Below, piece by piece: positions 19,802-30,094 of a stretch of DNA of 64,000 nucleotides. The position numbers and the translations under genes are program-made. Numbering within the stretch: the first letter of the stretch is position 1; each line of letters starts with the position of its first letter. The stretch comes from Pasteuria penetrans (GTDB taxonomy: Bacteria > Bacillota > Bacilli > Thermoactinomycetales > Thermoactinomycetaceae), in NCBI RefSeq assembly GCF_900538055.1, contig NZ_UZAC03000001.1:1426001-1490000 (forward strand), given 5' to 3'. The notes under the pieces were generated by a model. It was not told the origin of the DNA. It did not search any database and saw only the letters and a list, made by a program, of their open reading frames with translations.

Positions 19802-20518
19802 ATATCGGACCTGGAAGTTCCGTTCCGGAAACAGGGGTTGGGCCATTGTTCAGTGGGTCAAATGTTTCATGATGGAATCCCATGTTCACATCCGCCCAGA
19901 TTTGGATGCCCCCTATGTATTCCATGGTATTCTAGGGAGGGAATAGTAGGATGTATAGGAAAAAATAGGCCCCCATACCATCCATTCTTGATCTCATCCA
20001 CTCTTAAAATCCAAAATTAGGCGAAAAACCACCCAATGATATTCCAGGTCTAGAGTTTGGCCAAGGGCCGCAACAATGGCAAGGAAATTGGCTTACCATG
20101 GATCCCGGGTCGTTCGCTATCATTTCCAAAAAAATCAAGGAGAAAGGAGTCCATAATTGTATATAATTTTATATATAGTTAATTCCAATAAAAAACGAAA
20201 ATCAACTTTATATCGGTTCATTTGGAGTGCGTAAAGGAGACGAAATGAGGGATCAGCTACCCTCAATCCTGCCTCGATTGGAAGGCTCAACAAAAAACAA
20301 CTGGGTAGTACAAAATAGAATATATGAAATTTATTTACATTGGGAAAAATATTGCAATATGAACGTACTGATTCGATTCCCTCCATTATATTTTTTATTG
20401 TAAATCATAAAAAAAATAGGACCCCTCTGGATCCACCTGTGATTCCGTAGCCCCTAGGGTCCCGAAAACTCCGAAAGTCCGACGTATTCCTGATCATGAA
20501 GATCATCGTGGATCCATA
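19802..20518. other. Intergenic mosaic of dispersed repeats
   Basis: No gene. Bases 19803-19960 (ATCGGACCTGG..GTTC, later ACATCCGCCCAGATTTGGAT and GGTATTCTAGGG) match 34270-34430. Bases 20395-20475 (ATCATAAAAAAAATAGGACC then CTCTGGATCCACCTG) match 46740-46830. The rest is AT-rich. Confidence 0.5.
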
Positions 20519-21394
20519 CTATGAGCGATACCAAGGCCCCCAGGACCCTTGCCCCCATCTATACGAAGGATACCATTGCTGATTATCAGTTGCTGGGTAT
20601 GATTGATTATGTTGCCCATCGTAATAATAGGGGTTGTTTTCTACACTGCTTACACTACTACCATTTTCTGGATGTTGTTGTGATTCTTGTTGCTGACCCC
20701 CTGCTGTTGCACCACCGTAGAGACTCTTCGTAGCATCCGCATGCAACTGTGCAGACTTAACACTTGAATTCGCCATGTATCTTTGTGCCTCACTGTTCTT
20801 ATCCGCAATTCTCTCCGACGACGCATTATTGCGATTCGTAATCTCCTCTGATGACCTGGCCGCAATCTCAGAAGTCTTCACCGTAGCATTAGCTGCCTGA
20901 TCCGTATTCAATAACTGACTAGCCTTAGCGGCACCTACACCTACCGCTGCACCCACCACACTTCCTACGCCTTTCCCTGCTTCCTCTGCAGCGGAGTTCT
21001 TAAAAGTGGACCATCCATTATTATGCGCAGCACCTTGTAACATTGTAGATTTTCCGCTAAAACCGGAATGTATTGGTGCCACCAAACCATCCTCAGTAAC
21101 GTGGGCGTGGGGTTGATAATAGCCCGGGTGGGGACCCTGATTCTGATGGCTGTCCTTGTGGTAATCAGACGGGGATTGAGAAGGTTGATTTTGCCTACTA
21201 CTACCCTTACCACGTTGACTTTGCCTACTACTACCCTTACCACGTTGACTTTGCCTACTACTACTCTTACCCGATCTAGATGCTGCCTCCAAAGTCATAG
21301 GGGTGATAAAACTGCCGCTCACCAATCCCGCCAGAGCCAAACCAAGAACCATATTCCTACCGTTTATTATTTCAGAAAATAGGGAACCTCTCAT
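20519..21394 (-). CDS. Secreted Ser/Gln/Asn-rich protein with basic N-terminal repeats
   Basis: I do not recognise a family. The protein (291 residues) starts with a signal-peptide-like segment (NMVLGLALAGLVSGSFIT, likely cut near EAA). Then comes a basic tract with three repeats of RQSQRGKGSS type, a His/Tyr-rich stretch, a Gly/Ala-rich helix with VGSVVGAAVGVGAAKASQLL, an Asn/Ser/Ala/Glu-rich presumed coiled coil (residues about 165-215) and a Gln/Tyr/Trp-rich C-terminus ending WGPWYRS. AGGAGG stands 5 bases before the ATG. Composition suggests an exported structural or spore-surface protein. No enzyme motif is seen. It stands alone between AT-rich flanks. Confidence 0.7.
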   Translation of the reverse strand: MRGSLFSEIINGRNMVLGLALAGLVSGSFITPMTLEAASRSGKSSSRQSQRGKGSSRQSQRGKGSSRQNQPSQSPSDYHKDSHQNQGPHPGYYQPHAHVTEDGLVAPIHSGFSGKSTMLQGAAHNNGWSTFKNSAAEEAGKGVGSVVGAAVGVGAAKASQLLNTDQAANATVKTSEIAARSSEEITNRNNASSERIADKNSEAQRYMANSSVKSAQLHADATKSLYGGATAGGQQQESQQHPENGSSVSSVENNPYYYDGQHNQSYPATDNQQWYPSYRWGQGSWGPWYRS

Positions 21395-22376
21395 AATATC
21401 CTCCTATACATTTTTCGCCCTATCCATCCATGAGCAAAGCATATGGAAGGAATAGGATACAATGAAAAGGGCAATGCAACACATGAAAAAGAAAAACTGC
21501 TCACTTTTCCAGCAAAACCTGAACAATCCCTAATCCCTCCAAACAACCCCACCACATGATGGAAATTAAGCGAATTAGAATAGTTACGTTCATCTATAGA
21601 TATAGAAAAATTCAGATAATTATCCCGACACAGTGACTGTGGAAATCCCCTTTCTGCGCGGGCATTTCCTAAATAAATTATAAGCTATTTTGTAATTGAG
21701 CAACAACTCTATATTTAGTCTTTTAAACATTTTTTTACCTTAAATTAAAATAAATTTATTTATATTAATTCATTATTGTATTTCCTATGTCTATATACAA
21801 AAGAAAACGGTAGATTAGATGTCTATTTCACTTTCTATTTTATCATATATAAAATATTTTTATATGAATTAGAAATAAATACATAAACTGCCCAAAATTC
21901 GCCTCCTCACCAACCACAATCCAAACAAAAGCACCTATGAATTCCTCATAAAACACCTGTTGAGGCTTAGGCTCCCGATTTTCTTCACGTCATCGGAAGT
22001 ACAGGAAACACCATGTAAACATAGGATCCATACAATGACGGTGGTATAAAAACAAGATCATCCCCACAAACCATATTCTCTATTATAAATTATTTCATTT
22101 TTAAAATTTTTCCTAATAAGTATTAGCAAATAAAAATGACGTGGTTGGGATAGTGACTACTGCCGTCACCATTACTTGCATCAATACCTATAATGTAAAA
22201 TCGCATATGTGTTTTTCATCCCCGTGGACCAACTCCCATCATACAGGGGAGTCCCACATAGAGGAAAAAACCAATACGAATAAAACTATATCCCCTAGAT
22301 TCCAAATTCATGAAGGTATTTCCCCTAAGGAGTCCGATTTTTCTTCCCCAACGCCACTAACAAAGGGTGTTTTCTT
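21395..22376. other. AT-rich intergenic DNA
   Basis: No gene is seen. 21650-21890 and 22080-22130 are extremely AT-rich. The stretch 22141-22376 is open in one plus frame but has a Thr/Pro-rich translation and no ribosome site. Confidence 0.4.
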
Positions 22377-22577
22377 ATGTATGACTATCCCCAATACAAA
22401 CCCAACTACGGATACAGTTGCTATCCCCATCGCAAATTACCCACAAACCACCAACCCAATGTTGTTCCATACCACTGTCCCAGTCACCATGAAGCCTATG
22501 AAATCCATAAAAAACAAACCTATCCCAAGCAGTACTGCAAAAACTGTCACCATCCTTCCCCCCAAAGGAAACACTGA
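22377..22577 (+). CDS. Small Tyr/His/Cys/Pro-rich protein, possibly spore coat
   Basis: A 66-residue protein starting MYDYPQYKPNYGYSCYPH, with four Cys, many His and Tyr, and a YCKNCHHP motif near the end. There is no signal peptide. This composition resembles small cross-linked spore coat proteins and possible metal-binding proteins, but no family is recognised. AAAGGGTG lies 7 bases upstream of the ATG. A longer overlapping frame (22141-22605) has a less protein-like composition. A perfect hairpin at 22600-22626 follows the stop. The case rests on composition, ribosome site and hairpin. Confidence 0.45.
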   Translation: MYDYPQYKPNYGYSCYPHRKLPTNHQPNVVPYHCPSHHEAYEIHKKQTYPKQYCKNCHHPSPQRKH

Positions 22578-22599
22578 CGGAACCTCAGATACGGACTCT

Positions 22600-22626
22600 G
22601 CATGAACATAAATGAGGTGTTCATGC
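22600..22626 (+). terminator. Perfect 9-bp hairpin after the small gene
   Basis: GCATGAACA, 9-base loop, TGTTCATGC, 23 bp after the stop of the Tyr/His-rich gene. There is no T run, so it may act as an mRNA end structure rather than an intrinsic terminator. Confidence 0.4.
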
Positions 22627-22681
22627 TATATGAACACTGACTAGCATTGTCGGTTTCCGCCATATGACTATGGAGCGCGAT

Positions 22682-23280
22682 CTACTGTGTAAAGAGGGGG
22701 TTCCCCCAAACATCTGGGGAACCTAGGGTCAACCACCAATAATCCAACCCACCCCAGAGGAATTTCTTCCCTGCCTTTACATAGAGGTCTTTTCTGCTAA
22801 AGGATGGGCGGCTATTGATATCGATATCGGAGCAGGGGCAGAAATCCCATGGAAGACCCCGAATAACCCAAAAAATTCGGATATAGGCTGCGCGATTTCC
22901 CCCCCTTTGGCAAGAAAGCCCCCCGATAGAATCCCAGTCACCCGTTGGGACCATACAGTCCCATTACCTTCCGCTGTTCCGACCACTACGGGGTCAGTTG
23001 TTTTTACCCCAGTTACCCCCCGGTTCGGCATATGTTCCTGCCCCAGCCGCTGCCGGGGCCTCTTTCAATCGATGGGCCATGGGTCTAGTCACCCCCGTTT
23101 TGCCCACTGCCAATCTAAACCACCCTACTTGCAACCACCCCCAACAGGGGGGCTAAAAAAGGCATGTGTTGACGTAGATGATATACATTGCACAGGTACA
23201 CCTATTCCTAAGCTAACCATGCCAATCACTACGGACAGACCGAGTATCCCCCTTCTTCCTAGCCTCATCCTAGTGATCAT
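22682..23280 (-). pseudogene. Possible remnant of a secreted Gly-rich protein gene
   Basis: The minus strand from the ATG at 23280 encodes a signal-peptide-like start (MITRMRLGRRGILGLSVVIG, then MVSLGIGVPV) and stops at 23125 after 51 residues. Further down, other frames give protein-like pieces such as RLKEAPAAAGAGTYAEPGG (about 23075-23000) and GILSGGFLAKGG (about 22950-22900). This looks like a gene broken by stops and frameshifts. The pieces could be chance, and no family is recognised. Confidence 0.25.
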
Positions 23281-23743
23281 AGCCCCTATGGCATCCCCTG
23301 ATTTCCTAGCATTCCACTCTTACGCAACCGGAAATTATCAATGTCTAATTCTACGTAGGAAAAACCCCCAATTCGCTCACGCCCATCACGAGACCGGAGG
23401 AAGAAATTAAATATAGATTCATATTTATTTTATATGAAAAAATATGGAAAAAGTAAAATAGTATATAAAATATTATATAAAATTTATTTAAATAAAAATG
23501 TATCCCCTCATCGTTAGCCACCCTCCAGGAGCCTACCCGGACCAGGGGAAGGCTCTTTTTTCGACCCACTGGAAACCAACCATCCATATGAACACACGTA
23601 GAAAATCGATACTTGTATCCTATCCTCACGATGGATACCATACCCCAAGCACAGATAATTTCGAAACTTATAAATAATATTTATTTCCATTATATTATCA
23701 TAAAATAGGGAATAAACCCTCTTTCCCGAATCAAACAGAAATC

Positions 23744-24526
23744 TCAGACAGCTCGGTGTTCAAGACGCAACTTATCCGCCACCATAGCAATGAATTCACT
23801 GTTTGTGGGTTTCGCTTTATTGATACTAATAGTATAACCAAACCATTCACGGATAGAATCCATATTTCCACGATTCCATGCCACCTCAATGGCATGCCGA
23901 ATCGCCCGTTCTACCCGACTAGCTGTAGTATTGTACATTTCGGCAATGCGTGGGTAGAGCGTTTTCGTGATAGCCCCCAACAGATCCACCTCATTGTACA
24001 CCATGGCAATAGCCTCCCGCAGATAAAGATAACCCTTGATATGGGCGGGCACACCAATTTCGTGGATCACGTTAGTAATACTAGCATCGAGATTGGCGGA
24101 ACGCTTACGCGCTACTGAAGCGATGGTACGCTGGGGTGAGGAAAAGGAAACATAGCCCATAATTTGTCGAATTCGTTCCACCAAAACATCAAGATCAAAG
24201 GGTTTGAGAATGTAATAGGAGGCACCCAATTCCACTGCACGTTGGGTTGTATCCTCCTGCCCAAAGGCCGTCAACATGATGATTTTCGGTGGATTCTGCA
24301 AAAACAAACCCTGCATACGTTCCAAAACACCCAAACCATCCAGATGGGGCATGATAATGTCTAGAACAAGAATGGTCGGGGAACACTCCGGCAGGAGTTT
24401 CAATACCTCTTCCCCATGATAGGCAATACCCACCACCTCCATATCCTCTTGTTCCCGTAGATGATCACGCAAAAGATGGGCAAATTCCCGGTTGTCATCC
24501 GCCAACAAAACCTTAACTCTACTCAA
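23744..24526 (-). CDS. spo0A: Sporulation master regulator Spo0A
   Basis: Spo0A is the phosphorelay response regulator that commits the cell to endospore formation. The receiver domain has Asp10, Asp11, phospho-acceptor Asp56 ([12 protein letters not shown]), LTAFG and Lys108 in YYILKPFD. The DNA-binding domain has the invariant recognition region [20 protein letters not shown] and the C-terminus [21 protein letters not shown] start it at the TTG (24526): GGAGG lies 8 bases upstream, and residue numbers then match Bacillus exactly. The ATG two codons earlier is only 2 bases from that site. The 260 residues are normal. In Bacillus recN, spoIVB and spo0A are close together; here recN is about 11.5 kb away and spoIVB is not seen. 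This gene marks the organism as a spore former. Confidence 0.97.
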   Translation of the reverse strand: MSRVKVLLADDNREFAHLLRDHLREQEDMEVVGIAYHGEEVLKLLPECSPTILVLDIIMPHLDGLGVLERMQGLFLQNPPKIIMLTAFGQEDTTQRAVELGASYYILKPFDLDVLVERIRQIMGYVSFSSPQRTIASVARKRSANLDASITNVIHEIGVPAHIKGYLYLREAIAMVYNEVDLLGAITKTLYPRIAEMYNTTASRVERAIRHAIEVAWNRGNMDSIREWFGYTISINKAKPTNSEFIAMVADKLRLEHRAV

Positions 24527-24540
24527 CAGCATTACCTCCC

Positions 24541-25027
24541 TGCCAACTTATAAACCACCCACTATCCTAGCTAAGCCCACCCCCACTTTTGCGACCGGGC
24601 CACATAGGGGGAACAAACCCCCTGGAATGTCAGGTATCACTGTCCATTTCGACAAAGGGGAGCAAACCCCCTGCTATCCACACCATGTCCATTGGGTTCC
24701 TACGACCCCTCCTTTCCCCCATATCATCCCCCATTGACCCATGGTAGGATCTTTTTTATCACGTTTACTATCCCCATCTACTATTATTCCCTTCCCCCTT
24801 ATCCCTTCTATAGTTCATAATAAAATGGTCTTCTATTCCAAAAAACACTCTACCCAATCCTTTGTTCCACACAATCCCTAACAAAACCCCCCTCTCCGTT
24901 CCGAAACCCGTTTCAGTCAATTCCTGAGAGGATATACCATGGGCCGCCCTGTTGCCGGGAATGAATTCTAGAAATCTACTTTACAGGAATTCCCACCAAA
25001 ATTCCCTTTCATAAGGGAGATCCCAAG
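24541..25027. other. Intergenic upstream of spo0A
   Basis: No gene is seen. The spo0A promoter should lie here. I found no convincing sigma-H or sigma-A boxes and no clear 0A box. Confidence 0.35.
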
Positions 25028-25660
25028 AAAATGGGGGGGCAATCTCAAATTGGGTATCGGGGCCCCGGCAGGGGGCCCTTTTTGTCCTCCAAAGCCCCTT
25101 TTGCCTTCCGTCTTCCCTATAAAACCCAAATGAACCTGCTCTTGAGAGGCCTTTAGACCTCCCTCCCCCACCCTTATCCCCAAACTAGGGGTGGTCCCAG
25201 GATTCCTTATCTATCCTATTTTTTATTGTGCAATTCCCGAATATTCCATAAAAAATTACTGAAAAATATCATAACATTTCCTATAAATTTCTGAATTTAT
25301 AGGAAAAAGAGTAATCCATGGATTGTCGAAGTTCTGATCCCGTTCACTGGACATGTAAAGAAGATGTGCACTCTTTTTTACGACATTGATTGAAATAACT
25401 ACGAAAAATAAAGAGTAGTCCGTGTAAGGAGGCTATTTTGCATGGAGAACGGGGACGTTCCCAAGATCCCCATATGGGTTTACCCCCCTTTTCCAAGTCT
25501 TTGGGGTGGTTGGTGGCTCATGAATGAAACCCCTATCGACAACAGAAGCTTCAGGAAAAAATCCCGATGGTTCCGATGGAACGATCCGCAGAAACCGGTT
25601 ACTGGAAAAGAACTATACAAACAGGTTCCGGTTCCCTTGCGATTCCCCTCCCTAAAGTAG
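25028..25660 (+). repeat. Long dispersed repeat A, copy 1
   Basis: A degenerate repeat of about 630-850 bp found three times (also 33412-34260 plus and 38720-39495 minus). Shared blocks in order: GCAATCTCAAATTGGGTATC, TTCCCTATAAAACCCAA, CCCAAACTAGGGGTGGTC, GATCCCGTTCACTGGACAT, AAGAAGATGTGCACTC, AGGAGGCTATTTTGCATGG and TTGGTGGCTCATGAATG. No transposase is seen. It may be a non-autonomous element or an old duplicated gene unit. Confidence 0.65.
25442..25660 (+). CDS. Hypothetical 72-residue protein inside repeat A
   Basis: The frame starts with MENGDVPKIPIWVYPPFPSL, is rich in Trp, Pro and basic residues and ends VPVPLRFPSLK. AAGGAGG lies 10 bases before the ATG, and this ribosome site is conserved in all three repeat copies. 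In copy 2 the ATG has become ATT, and in copy 3 the frame is not kept. No family is recognised. It may be a real small gene carried by the repeat or a chance frame. Confidence 0.3.
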   Translation: MENGDVPKIPIWVYPPFPSLWGGWWLMNETPIDNRSFRKKSRWFRWNDPQKPVTGKELYKQVPVPLRFPSLK

Positions 25661-26700
25661 GGAAGGGAGGATCCGTTCTTGTGAAACGTGATCAGAGGTA
25701 TACGCATTGTGGGTGGGGGGATATCCCCCTTCCGCGCTGATGGTGTGTCCCTGCAGGATGGGTTGAAACGATCCCCGTTAGGATGTGTCATAGGGGGAGC
25801 GCTGTCCACAGCGGGGAGGAACACGGGGAAATAGGCCACATAATAGAAAAGAGAGTCGAGAAGATGCCCCCGCTATCTGGACTAATTTTTCCACTAGAGA
25901 GGGGCGAAGAGGACCCCGCATGGGCATCAAAACCCTTTCAGGGGGGTGATGGAAATCCCCAACACCTCTAGTCGACAAACTCTATGAAATTATAGTACCA
26001 TTATGTAGGATTATCGCAAAAAACCACGCGCAAAGTCAGCCCGTAGCACACCAGGGAATGAAGCCGGAGAGAACATGCTATCTATTTTTATTTCGACTCT
26101 ATTGTACAATTGGCACTACATAACGAGGACTGTATTCCCCCATAAAACCAGAAGGGTTAAGTACAATTTTTATAGTAAATACTTACATTCTATATTTAAT
26201 TTTCTGAACAATATAAATATTATGTATATACTATCGAAAGTAGAGGGGATATAAGGATAGAGAAAAATCCAAGTCAATCTAGCAAGCATAATTTCCTAAA
26301 CTATTCTTTACAAATATAAAATCAATCTCTTGAAAAAGAGAGTATTTTTGACTTATAGGCGGTTCAACCCCCGGTTTGGGATCCACCTCTGCCCTATGGA
26401 GGTACGGAGCAGAATCTATCCCCATTTTTTGTATAGTAACTCCCATATTTATGATTCATAACTTGTTCGTTCCCTTAGGCCTGTAGCCATCTCTTTCCCA
26501 CTGCATCCCAATTCACCAACCGAGAATGTATCCACCAATGTCATAATCCCCCGCGCCCGCGGGGTGTAGACGGCTACAACAATACAAACCTATTGGGGAA
26601 TACCGGGGGACGGTTCAAAGGACTGTTTCGCCCTTGTCTTCCCTACCGTGCATCCCCCCATCTCTCCCATTCTCAGACGCAGTCAACAACTTCGTGTGTA
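25661..26700. other. Intergenic, no gene seen
   Basis: A moderately GC-rich stretch to about 25980, followed by an AT-rich part (26080-26340). Open frames lack ribosome sites and family motifs. Confidence 0.4.
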
Positions 26701-26731
26701 GTCAGACATGTTATCGCTATGTAGGGCCCCC

Positions 26732-26986
26732 TCAACTACCTTCTTCCTTAAGTTTCATAATCATAGCGTTTTTCTTCCTATTCCCCCGATCCTCTTCCTC
26801 CATCAACTCATTTCCAATTTCTTTACTGTCCGGGGGTCTCCTGACCTGTTCCATTTCCCTTTGCTTGAATTCCAACGAAAAATTTTTTCTCCGTGTCATT
26901 TCCGTGTCCACCCCTCGCGGGGAACCCGCTTTCAGTATACCCACCTGGACCTATTATACCAAGGGACCTAATAGTGGGAGGCTCCG
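26732..26986 (-). pseudogene. IS3-type orfA remnant
   Basis: The frame from the ATG at 26899 starts MTRRKNFSLEFKQREMEQV, matching the intact orfA at 60 kb (ARKKFSLEFKQKAVDQV). It then jumps to a SKEIGNELMEE segment like the end of that orfA, so the HTH region is deleted. Upstream, GACCTATTATACCAAGGGACCTAATAGT matches the element end at 60066-60092 apart from a few bases. It is a dead relic of the same IS. Confidence 0.65.
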
Positions 26987-27290
26987 TACAGAAAAATTAT
27001 GTAGGCCCCAGCTCCATAGCCTTGTTTATCCATTCGGGGGGACCACTCTCTAATCCTCCCTACCTCCGCACACAAACTATAGGCATGAATCGTTCAAGCG
27101 TAAATCATTCAGAGGATCCTGGCTCAGAGGGTTGCTTTTTTCGTGAACTGCTGTACGATTTAATGAAGTGCTCGTTTCTTCCTCACCCTTCTATTGGAAA
27201 TATTCTTGACTTTAGTGGGTTTTTGATATATCCCCGAATGGTATGAGAGGGATTGGGCCCTCCTTCGGGATAGCTTCTAGGCTATTTTAA

Positions 27291-27584
27291 TCTAACCAAG
27301 GGAATGAGGTAACTATGCCTACATTGGATGGAAAGGCAAAGTTGCGCGTTCCCCCTGGCACTCAGCCGGGGACGGAATTGCGCCTGGCAGATAAGAGTGT
27401 ACCTAGGCTGTATGGTTCGGGTATCGGGGATATGCGCATTAGGATGCATGTTATAATGCCGTTGCGATTGTTCGGGGAGGAGAAGCAGGCGTTGCGTTCT
27501 TTTCATCAGTTGTGTGATGAAGGGGTTCAGGAACAACATGCCAATTTCTTTAGTCGTGCGCACCACGCCTTCCGGGGGGAGTGA
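27291..27584 (+). pseudogene. dnaJ: DnaJ C-terminal fragment
   Basis: The open frame matches the last part of DnaJ: EVTMPTLDGKAKLRVPPGTQ, a PRLYGSGIGD segment, the client-binding domain II end, and the terminal FFSRAHHAFRGE typical of Bacillus DnaJ. The J domain, zinc centre and first client-binding domain are missing; an in-frame TAA precedes at 27288. An ATG at 27315 could start a stub of 89 residues with little use. It overlaps the start region of rsmE, as dnaJ-prmA-rsmE are neighbours in Bacillus (prmA is missing). This is a 5' deleted relic of the chaperone operon. Confidence 0.8.
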
Positions 27585-27592
27585 AGAAAAAA

Positions 27593-28333
27593 TTGCAATG
27601 TTTTGTTTCCCCCCGTCGAATCCAAAATGGTCATATTCTGGTCGATAATGCCCGTCAGCTTCATCACATAGGCACGGTGCGACGCAATCGCTTGGGAGAT
27701 CGCTTGCTTTTTTGCCCCTGGGAAGAGGGGATGGAGACTCCGGCACAGTTTTTATATGTAGCGGAGATCGTGGCTATCAACGGACGTTATATGAAGGCTA
27801 AAATTGTTGAACGTCAGGCCCTGTGTTCTGAACCAGAGATTCGAGTTGGAGTAGCAATGGCCTGGTTGACAAAGCAGGCAAAATGGGAATGGATCCTACA
27901 AAAAGGAACCGAGTTAGGGGCATCTGCCTTTTTTATGTTGCCTGCAGAGCGAAGTAATGTTCCGTTGCCTAAGGCCTTTTCCCTACGCCAGCAACGATGG
28001 CGCGATATTCTCCACGATGCCGCTGTTCAATCGGGGCGAGGCAGGATACCCACCATAGCTAGGTTGTCATCATTGGAAGAATTTCTTTTGTATGTGGAAA
28101 AGATGGGGGGTAAGGTGTTGTTGGCTCATCCTAGCGCTAAGGATTCCTTCGCGCAGGTGGCAAAGGAGGTTTCTTCGACAATGTACCTTCTCATTGGGCC
28201 GGAGGGAGGATTTACAGAACGTGAAGTGCAAAAGGTTTTGCAATACGGAGGTCAGGTGGTGACGTTAGGGTCTCGCATTCTACGTGCAGAAACAGCAGCA
28301 TTGGCTTTACTCACCTTGGTTTTGTATAGTTAA
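27593..28333 (+). CDS. rsmE: 16S rRNA m3U1498 methyltransferase RsmE
   Basis: RsmE methylates U1498 of 16S rRNA using S-adenosylmethionine. The N-terminal PUA-like part has RQLHHIGTVRRNRLGD. The SPOUT domain has WILQKGTELGASAFF, LIGPEGGFTEREV and the knot end LGSRILRAETAALAL. The 246 residues are normal. I chose the TTG at 27593, since GGGGGGAG ends 11 bases before it and homologues start MQ.Y/F. A GTG at 27581 coincides with that site itself. It stands between a dnaJ fragment and an mtaB remnant, the only intact gene of the old operon. Confidence 0.9.
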   Translation: MQCFVSPRRIQNGHILVDNARQLHHIGTVRRNRLGDRLLFCPWEEGMETPAQFLYVAEIVAINGRYMKAKIVERQALCSEPEIRVGVAMAWLTKQAKWEWILQKGTELGASAFFMLPAERSNVPLPKAFSLRQQRWRDILHDAAVQSGRGRIPTIARLSSLEEFLLYVEKMGGKVLLAHPSAKDSFAQVAKEVSSTMYLLIGPEGGFTEREVQKVLQYGGQVVTLGSRILRAETAALALLTLVLYS

Positions 28334-28355
28334 TGGGTAGTTAGGGGGGCAATGA

Positions 28356-28634
28356 GTGCCCAGGATAGCTTTTCATAGGCTTGTGCGAAGCGTCATGTGG
28401 GTGGGATACATACAGTCATTCCTGAACGGCATTGAAAGGGGGAGCAGTTGGTGGGGGTATACAAATACCTATCTACAAGTGACTTTTACGGCCAATCCGG
28501 CGTTGGTGGGAAGACGGCTTCTGTCGCGTGAGGGTGAGATCAGAGGGCGCGTATGCTACTTGCCAAATACAAGTATGCCGGTTAGGATGTTAAAGGGCAA
28601 TCATTCCCCTCTAACTGCTGTGCAGGAGGGGTAG
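28356..28634 (+). pseudogene. mtaB: MtaB remnant (tRNA methylthiotransferase)
   Basis: The frame opens with a GTG after GGGGGG and reads MPRIAFHRLV, like the MtaB start (xxVAFHTLGC). It then passes to SWWGYTNTYLQVTFTANPAL, VGRRLLS and PVRML, matching the C-terminal TRAM-type domain (LYVGYTDNYLKVVF..LVG). The radical-SAM core and all Fe-S cysteines are gone, so this is an internal deletion derivative. mtaB follows rsmE in Bacillus, which supports the identity despite the short match. Confidence 0.6.
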
Positions 28635-30094
28635 AAAAGAAGAAAAATAGGGGGATCACAAGAGGAATTTGTGAGAGTTGATTTTTGTAAGCGGAAAGAG
28701 TTCGAAGACTAGATTCCAAAGGTAATCAAAGTTTTTGGGAATCAAAGGGATTTTCCCTTCCCCCCCAAAAAAATTTACGGTGAATTTTTCCGTAAGTAGC
28801 AGCGGCCCGGATGATCGTTCGCCATTTTTCGTTCTATGAAAATTTTCTGTTTTTTCTAAAGAAGCAGTCTATTTTTTCTAAAGAAACAGAATGGGGACGT
28901 GGGTGCGAATTATGGAAGAAGCAAGTTCGGGCACAAGAAACAAATTTTTTTCTATTCATAGGGGATTTGGGGGCTAATTTTCATCCACAGACTATTGTGC
29001 CATAACCTTTCCAAACGGCTGATGGCTCTTGGCCAAACTTCGAACCTGAAATATCCTTGAGTGGTTTTTTCCTAATTCTGGATTGTAAGGATGAGTTGGG
29101 TAGGGTAGGGCCCCAGGTTTCCCAAATCCTCACAGGAACACCTGATTCCCGGGAATGGACGGTTGACAATAGACTTTAGGATATAACTCATTTTATCTGA
29201 TTTTGTGGTTCCTAATTTCCCTATTTTCACGATTTTCACTTCGTCCGAAAAAGGGGGCCTCGGGAAATTTAGTTCTGTTTTCATATCAACAACCCCCTAT
29301 TCCCTGATAGAGGGTGAGTTGCCCATCCCCACTCCCGGGACTGAACCCTCGGGTCCGATATGCGGCCAAGATCCCGGCTGATATTTGTTTTTTTCGTCGC
29401 ATGCTCCATGAATATATGTGGAAATCATCTTGCTATAGACAATGTATCTGTGATGCAGCGATGGGGATAGGGAAACGGTTTTATGATTTTAAACCACCAT
29501 ACGGATAGGGAAGGCATTCCCCACAGGAAATTGCGCAGTTCCTTCATGTGGATAGGCAATTCGTATTGCCTGCCCCATCGCCATACCATTATCACATGGT
29601 TTTTACCTATGCCATTTTGCTTGGTTTGTGGGTTTGACAGTCCAATGTACGAATAGTTTCGAAGTGGAACGTAATAGAGGTGGCTTTTCCAGTTCGTGTG
29701 GAGTTCCTTGCGAACCCCTTGTGCACTCTAATGGGATCAAACCAATTGCAAGGATCGGGAAACTGCGGTAGGATGGAGATCAATGGGTTTTCGTTGTATA
29801 CGCGGAATTGCATTCGTGTTTTGGAACCTAATGTGCACTATTTTTTATAGTTTTGTGCGATTTGGTTGTGCCTAATTGCCTCCCTATAGGGAGAATCGCA
29901 TGATCTTTTGACCACGGGACTCTCGTCACTACCTGTGTATAAAAGGTGGATTTTAAAACCCTAGATTGCGTAGCATAGCGGACTCTTTTGTCTGTGGTAG
30001 TGTTCCGCGTGGTAGTTAAAGGTAGAGTTACTACATACGGGGTATTGTTCGTAGTAATTGCCTTGAGCGATGGGGGAAGGATGTGTGGTTTTGC
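28635..30094. other. Long intergenic region with dispersed repeats
   Basis: No intact gene. 29062-29110 (TTTTTCCTAATTCTGGATT) recurs at 47083-47125. 29318-29385 (CACTCCCGGGACTGAACCCT then GATATGCGGCCAAGATCCCG) recurs at 47250-47310, and in reverse at 34265-34310. The plus strand around 29630-29830 looks faintly protein-like but is broken by stops. Confidence 0.45.

Noticed and set aside
22141-22605. 154-residue plus-strand frame
   Set aside because: It is Thr/Pro-rich without a ribosome site. A different frame inside it (22377-22577) has a better ribosome site and composition.
22682-23031. Possible SpoVA-like fragment (GILSGGFLAKG..LFGVFHGIS)
   Set aside because: Similarity to SpoVAC/SpoVAE is only suggestive by eye and the flanking frames do not extend it. 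Kept only as an unidentified remnant.
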